Shown: piece after piece, positions 61,530 to 64,000 of the stretch | Layout of the letters: the number at the start of each line of letters is the position of its first letter | Numbering within the stretch: the first letter of the stretch is position 1 | Source: Wenyingzhuangia sp. 2_MG-2023 | Lineage (GTDB): Bacteria; Bacteroidota; Bacteroidia; Flavobacteriales; Flavobacteriaceae | Assembly (NCBI RefSeq): GCF_030548295.1 | Contig: NZ_JAUOSB010000011.1 | Location: forward strand, 1 to 64,000 | Direction: 5' to 3' | DNA: 64,000 nucleotides | The notes under the pieces: model-generated | What the model saw: the letters and a program-made list of their open reading frames with translations, nothing else | Databases searched by the model: none | Told to the model about the DNA's origin: nothing | Made by a program: the position numbers and the translations under genes

Positions 61530-62105
61530 ATGAAAATATATACAAAAACGGGAGATTCAGGGGAAACTTCTTTGTTTGGAGGAAAACGAGTTTCCAAATC
61601 GGACTTAAGAATAGATGCTTACGGAACCATAGATGAGTTGAATGCTTATGTAGGTTTGCTAAGAGATTCGGTTATGTCTTCTAGACATCAGGATTTTCTT
61701 TTAGAAATTCAGAACAATTTATTTGTTGTTGGAGCTTTTTTGGCAACTCCTCCAGAGAGTCAAATCAAAAAAAATGGAGAAAATAGACTGAAAATTGACA
61801 ATATCAACGAAGAGACTCTTAAAAAGTTAGAAGATGAGATAGATGCTTTGGAAGCACAATTGCCAACGATGACACATTTTATTTTGCCAGGAGGACATAC
61901 AACGGTGTCACATTGTCATATTGCAAGAACTATTTGCAGAAGGGCAGAGCGTGTTTGTGTGCAATTGCAAAAAAATGAGTTTGTGAGTGCTGATATTATA
62001 GGGTATTTGAACAGACTGTCAGATTACTTATTTGTGTTGGCACGAATGTTGACTAAAGAGTTACAGGTGGAAGAAATTAAGTGGATTTCGGCCTCTGAAA
62101 AATAA
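61530..62105 (+). CDS. Cob(I)alamin adenosyltransferase, PduO type
   Basis: This 191-residue enzyme transfers adenosyl from ATP to cob(I)alamin, making coenzyme B12. The N-terminal ATP loop KIYTKTGDSGETSLFGG and DAYGTIDELNAYVGLLRD are diagnostic, and ARTICRRAERVCVQL carries conserved Arg residues. It is a trimeric cytosolic protein of normal length. It would supply B12-dependent enzymes such as methylmalonyl-CoA mutase, none of which lies in this window. Confidence 0.93.
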   Translation: MKIYTKTGDSGETSLFGGKRVSKSDLRIDAYGTIDELNAYVGLLRDSVMSSRHQDFLLEIQNNLFVVGAFLATPPESQIKKNGENRLKIDNINEETLKKLEDEIDALEAQLPTMTHFILPGGHTTVSHCHIARTICRRAERVCVQLQKNEFVSADIIGYLNRLSDYLFVLARMLTKELQVEEIKWISASEK

Positions 62106-62129
62106 GTTCTTTAAAAATCAAAAAAACAC

Positions 62130-62159
62130 TTGACTTTTTTAATTAAAAAATTATTTTTG
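62130..62159 (+). promoter_or_regulatory. Consensus promoter of the DUF2795 gene
   Basis: TTG (62130-62132), 19 bases, then TATTTTTG (62152-62159). Both boxes and the spacing match the Bacteroidota housekeeping sigma consensus. It gives a start near 62166 and a short leader before ATG at 62184. Confidence 0.7.
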
Positions 62160-62183
62160 CAGTAATTATAAATTTTATAGAGA

Positions 62184-62405
62184 ATGTATTGGACTTTAGA
62201 ATTAGCTAACTATTTAGCAGATGCACCTTGGCCAGCTACAAAGGATGAATTGATAGATTTCGCAATTAGAACTGGAGCTCCATTAGAAGTTGTAGAGAAC
62301 TTGCAAAGTTTAGAAGATGAGGGGGAGATTTATGATGATATCGTAGAGATTTGGCCTGATTATCCTACGGAAGAGGATTACCTTTGGAATGAAGAGGAAT
62401 ATTAG
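62184..62405 (+). CDS. DUF2795 family small acidic protein
   Basis: This 73-residue protein, MYWTLELANYLADAPWPATK..., contains IDFAIRTGAPLEVVENLQSLE and an acidic tail EEDYLWNEEEY. It matches the DUF2795 family, a short helical domain common in bacteria with no assigned activity. It is single-gene, with a good promoter before it and a terminator after it. Confidence 0.85.
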   Translation: MYWTLELANYLADAPWPATKDELIDFAIRTGAPLEVVENLQSLEDEGEIYDDIVEIWPDYPTEEDYLWNEEEY

Positions 62406-62424
62406 AAACACATTAGAATTAAAT

Positions 62425-62456
62425 AAAAAAAAAGTCTCACTAGAGGCTTTTTTTTT
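62425..62456. terminator. Terminator between the DUF2795 gene and secA
   Basis: AAAGTCTC (62431-62438) pairs with GAGGCTTT (62443-62450) around ACTA with one G-T pair. It is flanked by a run of A before and T after, so it can work in both directions. Confidence 0.85.
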
Positions 62457-62486
62457 ATTTAATTTTGAGATATAAATAAATACAAC

Positions 62487-64000
62487 ATGGGGATATTAGA
62501 CTCAGTAATTAAAATATTTGTTGGAGACAAACAACAAAAGGATTTAAAAACACTACAGCCTATTGTAGGGCAAGTAAGAGCATTTGAAGATGCTTTGAAA
62601 AAAATAAGCATTGATGAATTAAGAGCTAAAACCGTTGCGTTTAAGAATCAAATAAAAGAAGCTACTCAGTCTTTTGAAAACGAGATTCTTAGCTTAGAAG
62701 AAAAAGCAAAAACGGCAGCTATTGATGATAAAGAAGCTATTTATAATGAGATAGATGTTTTGAAAGATCAAGCTTATGAAGCTTCAGAAAAAGTACTGAA
62801 CAATATTCAAGCAGAGGCTTTTGCAGTCATCAAAGAAACCGCTAGACGATTTACCGAAAATAAGGAAATTGAGGTTTTAGCAACAGCTTACGATAGAGAG
62901 TTGGCAGGAGAGAAAGAATATGTAGACTTGGTAGGAGAAGACAAAGCTGTTTGGTACAACTCATGGGATGCCTCTGGTACAGAAGTTACTTGGAACATGA
63001 TTCACTACGATGTGCAGTTGATTGGTGGAGCAGTTTTGCATCAAGGAAAGATTGCAGAGATGATGACTGGGGAAGGAAAAACTTTAGTGGCTACGTTGCC
63101 TCTTTACTTAAATGCATTAGCAGGAAAAGGTGTGCATGTAGTAACGGTAAACGATTATTTGGCAAAGCGTGATAGCGCTTGGATGGCTCCTGTATTTCAA
63201 TTTCATGGCTTGACAATTGATTGTATCGATCTTCATCCATCAAATTCAGCAGCTAGAAGAAAAGCATACAATGCAGATATTACTTACGGAACTAACAATG
63301 AGTTTGGTTTTGATTATTTGCGTGATAACATGGCTAGTACCATGGAAGATTTGGTACAACGTAAACCAAACTATGCTATTGTAGATGAGGTGGATTCTGT
63401 TTTGATTGACGATGCTCGTACTCCGTTGATTATTTCAGGACAAGTACAAGATGGAGATAGACATGAGTTTAATGAATTAAAGCCTAAAGTTGCTGATATT
63501 GTTCAATTACAAAGCCAATATTTGGTGCAAGTTTTGGCAAATGCTAAAAAATTAATCAAAGAAGGAGATACCAAAGAAGGAGGTTTTCAATTGTTGAGAG
63601 TTCATAGAGGTTTGCCTAAAAATAAAGCATTGATCAAATTCTTATCTCAGGAAGGAATTAGACAATTGTTGCAAAAAACGGAAAATCATTACATGGCAGA
63701 TAACAACAAGGAAATGCCTCAGGTAGACAACGAGTTGTATTTTGTGATTGAAGAGAAAAGCAATTCTATTGAATTGACAGAAAAAGGAATTGCAGCCTTG
63801 TCTGGAGAAGAAGGAGGAGACTTTTTTGTGTTGCCAGATATTGGAGTGAAGATTGGGGCAATAGAAAAATCAGAAATTTCTGATGAAGAAAAGGTAGCGC
63901 AAAAAGAAGAATTGTACAGAGATTTTAGTATCAAGAGTGAAAGAATTCATACGTTGAACCAGTTGTTGAAAGCTTATACTTTGTTTGAAAAAGACGTTGA
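62487..64000 (+). CDS. secA: Preprotein translocase subunit SecA (5' part, cut by window edge)
   Basis: The frame is open from ATG at 62487 to the window end, about 504 codons. It begins [20 protein letters not shown]. Walker A is [33 protein letters not shown] is the conserved helicase segment, and [19 protein letters not shown] is the Walker B region. SecA is the ATPase motor for Sec export. As in other Bacteroidota SecA, an insertion lies in the region after [13 protein letters not shown]. No lesion is seen. Confidence 0.96.
   Translation, partial: MGILDSVIKIFVGDKQQKDLKTLQPIVGQVRAFEDALKKISIDELRAKTVAFKNQIKEATQSFENEILSLEEKAKTAAIDDKEAIYNEIDVLKDQAYEASEKVLNNIQAEAFAVIKETARRFTENKEIEVLATAYDRELAGEKEYVDLVGEDKAVWYNSWDASGTEVTWNMIHYDVQLIGGAVLHQGKIAEMMTGEGKTLVATLPLYLNALAGKGVHVVTVNDYLAKRDSAWMAPVFQFHGLTIDCIDLHPSNSAARRKAYNADITYGTNNEFGFDYLRDNMASTMEDLVQRKPNYAIVDEVDSVLIDDARTPLIISGQVQDGDRHEFNELKPKVADIVQLQSQYLVQVLANAKKLIKEGDTKEGGFQLLRVHRGLPKNKALIKFLSQEGIRQLLQKTENHYMADNNKEMPQVDNELYFVIEEKSNSIELTEKGIAALSGEEGGDFFVLPDIGVKIGAIEKSEISDEEKVAQKEELYRDFSIKSERIHTLNQLLKAYTLFEKDV

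Noticed and set aside
1-64000. CRISPR array, prophage, tRNA or rRNA genes
   Set aside because: I saw no regularly spaced repeats, phage structural or integrase genes, or tRNA/rRNA signatures on either strand by eye. A tRNAscan or CRISPR-finder run would settle it.

Overview
The window looks like a chromosomal segment of a marine member of the Flavobacteriaceae (Bacteroidota). The supporting signs are AT-rich DNA, genes without Shine-Dalgarno sites but with TAnnTTTG-type -7 boxes, a SusC/SusD pair run by an ECF sigma/FecR pair, a type IX secretion C-terminal domain on a haloperoxidase-like enzyme, an agarase-like GH16 lipoprotein, and the housekeeping genes uvrA, priA, purL, kdsB, queD, nth and secA. 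The genus cannot be fixed from the sequence alone.

Layout. 1-5000 is accessory: the 3' end of an IS110-family transposase, an AT-rich hypothetical gene flanked by inverted repeats, a PAF-acetylhydrolase-like enzyme, a short LuxR-type regulator, a lipoprotein and a broken DJ-1/PfpI gene. 5000-13000 is mostly minus strand: a DUF3857/transglutaminase-like protein, a VIT1-type transporter, and a uvrA-glsA-small protein-DUF3095 run. 13190-20742 holds GH16, an ECF sigma factor, a cysteine-free endonuclease III, a vanadium-haloperoxidase/PAP2-like secreted protein, a zinc metallopeptidase and an MFS exporter. 20840-24124 is a plus-strand housekeeping run (bcp, idi, queD, kdsB, HAD). 24197-30113 carries two tandem MbnP/MbnH-like modules, each preceded by a small CNGxC protein. 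30270-34085 is priA and a DUF2130 gene.

34130-38084 is the most unusual stretch. A decayed IS110 remnant abuts a three-gene cassette that looks like a toxin-antitoxin-SecB-like-chaperone module. A roughly 200-nt multibranched palindrome follows, then a second cassette holding a GHKL ATPase fused to a PD-(D/E)xK-like domain. Each cassette is bounded by its own exact 9-10 bp inverted repeat (GTTRGC...GCYAAC). The first gene of the window is framed in the same way and also abuts an IS110 end. This is the best candidate here for an undescribed mobile-cassette system.

38515-41157 is an arsenic operon (arsR, DUF6428, arsC, acr3) with a promoter/operator and a terminator. 41418-45777 has cbpA/cbpM-like genes and two membrane transport proteins. 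45864-53364 has purL, a DUF1624 protein probably starting at CTG, an SGNH esterase and a methyltransferase. 53609-60371 is ECF sigma-FecR-SusC-SusD. 60591-64000 has a DivIC-like protein, a shortened methyltransferase, a cobalamin adenosyltransferase, DUF2795 and the 5' part of secA.
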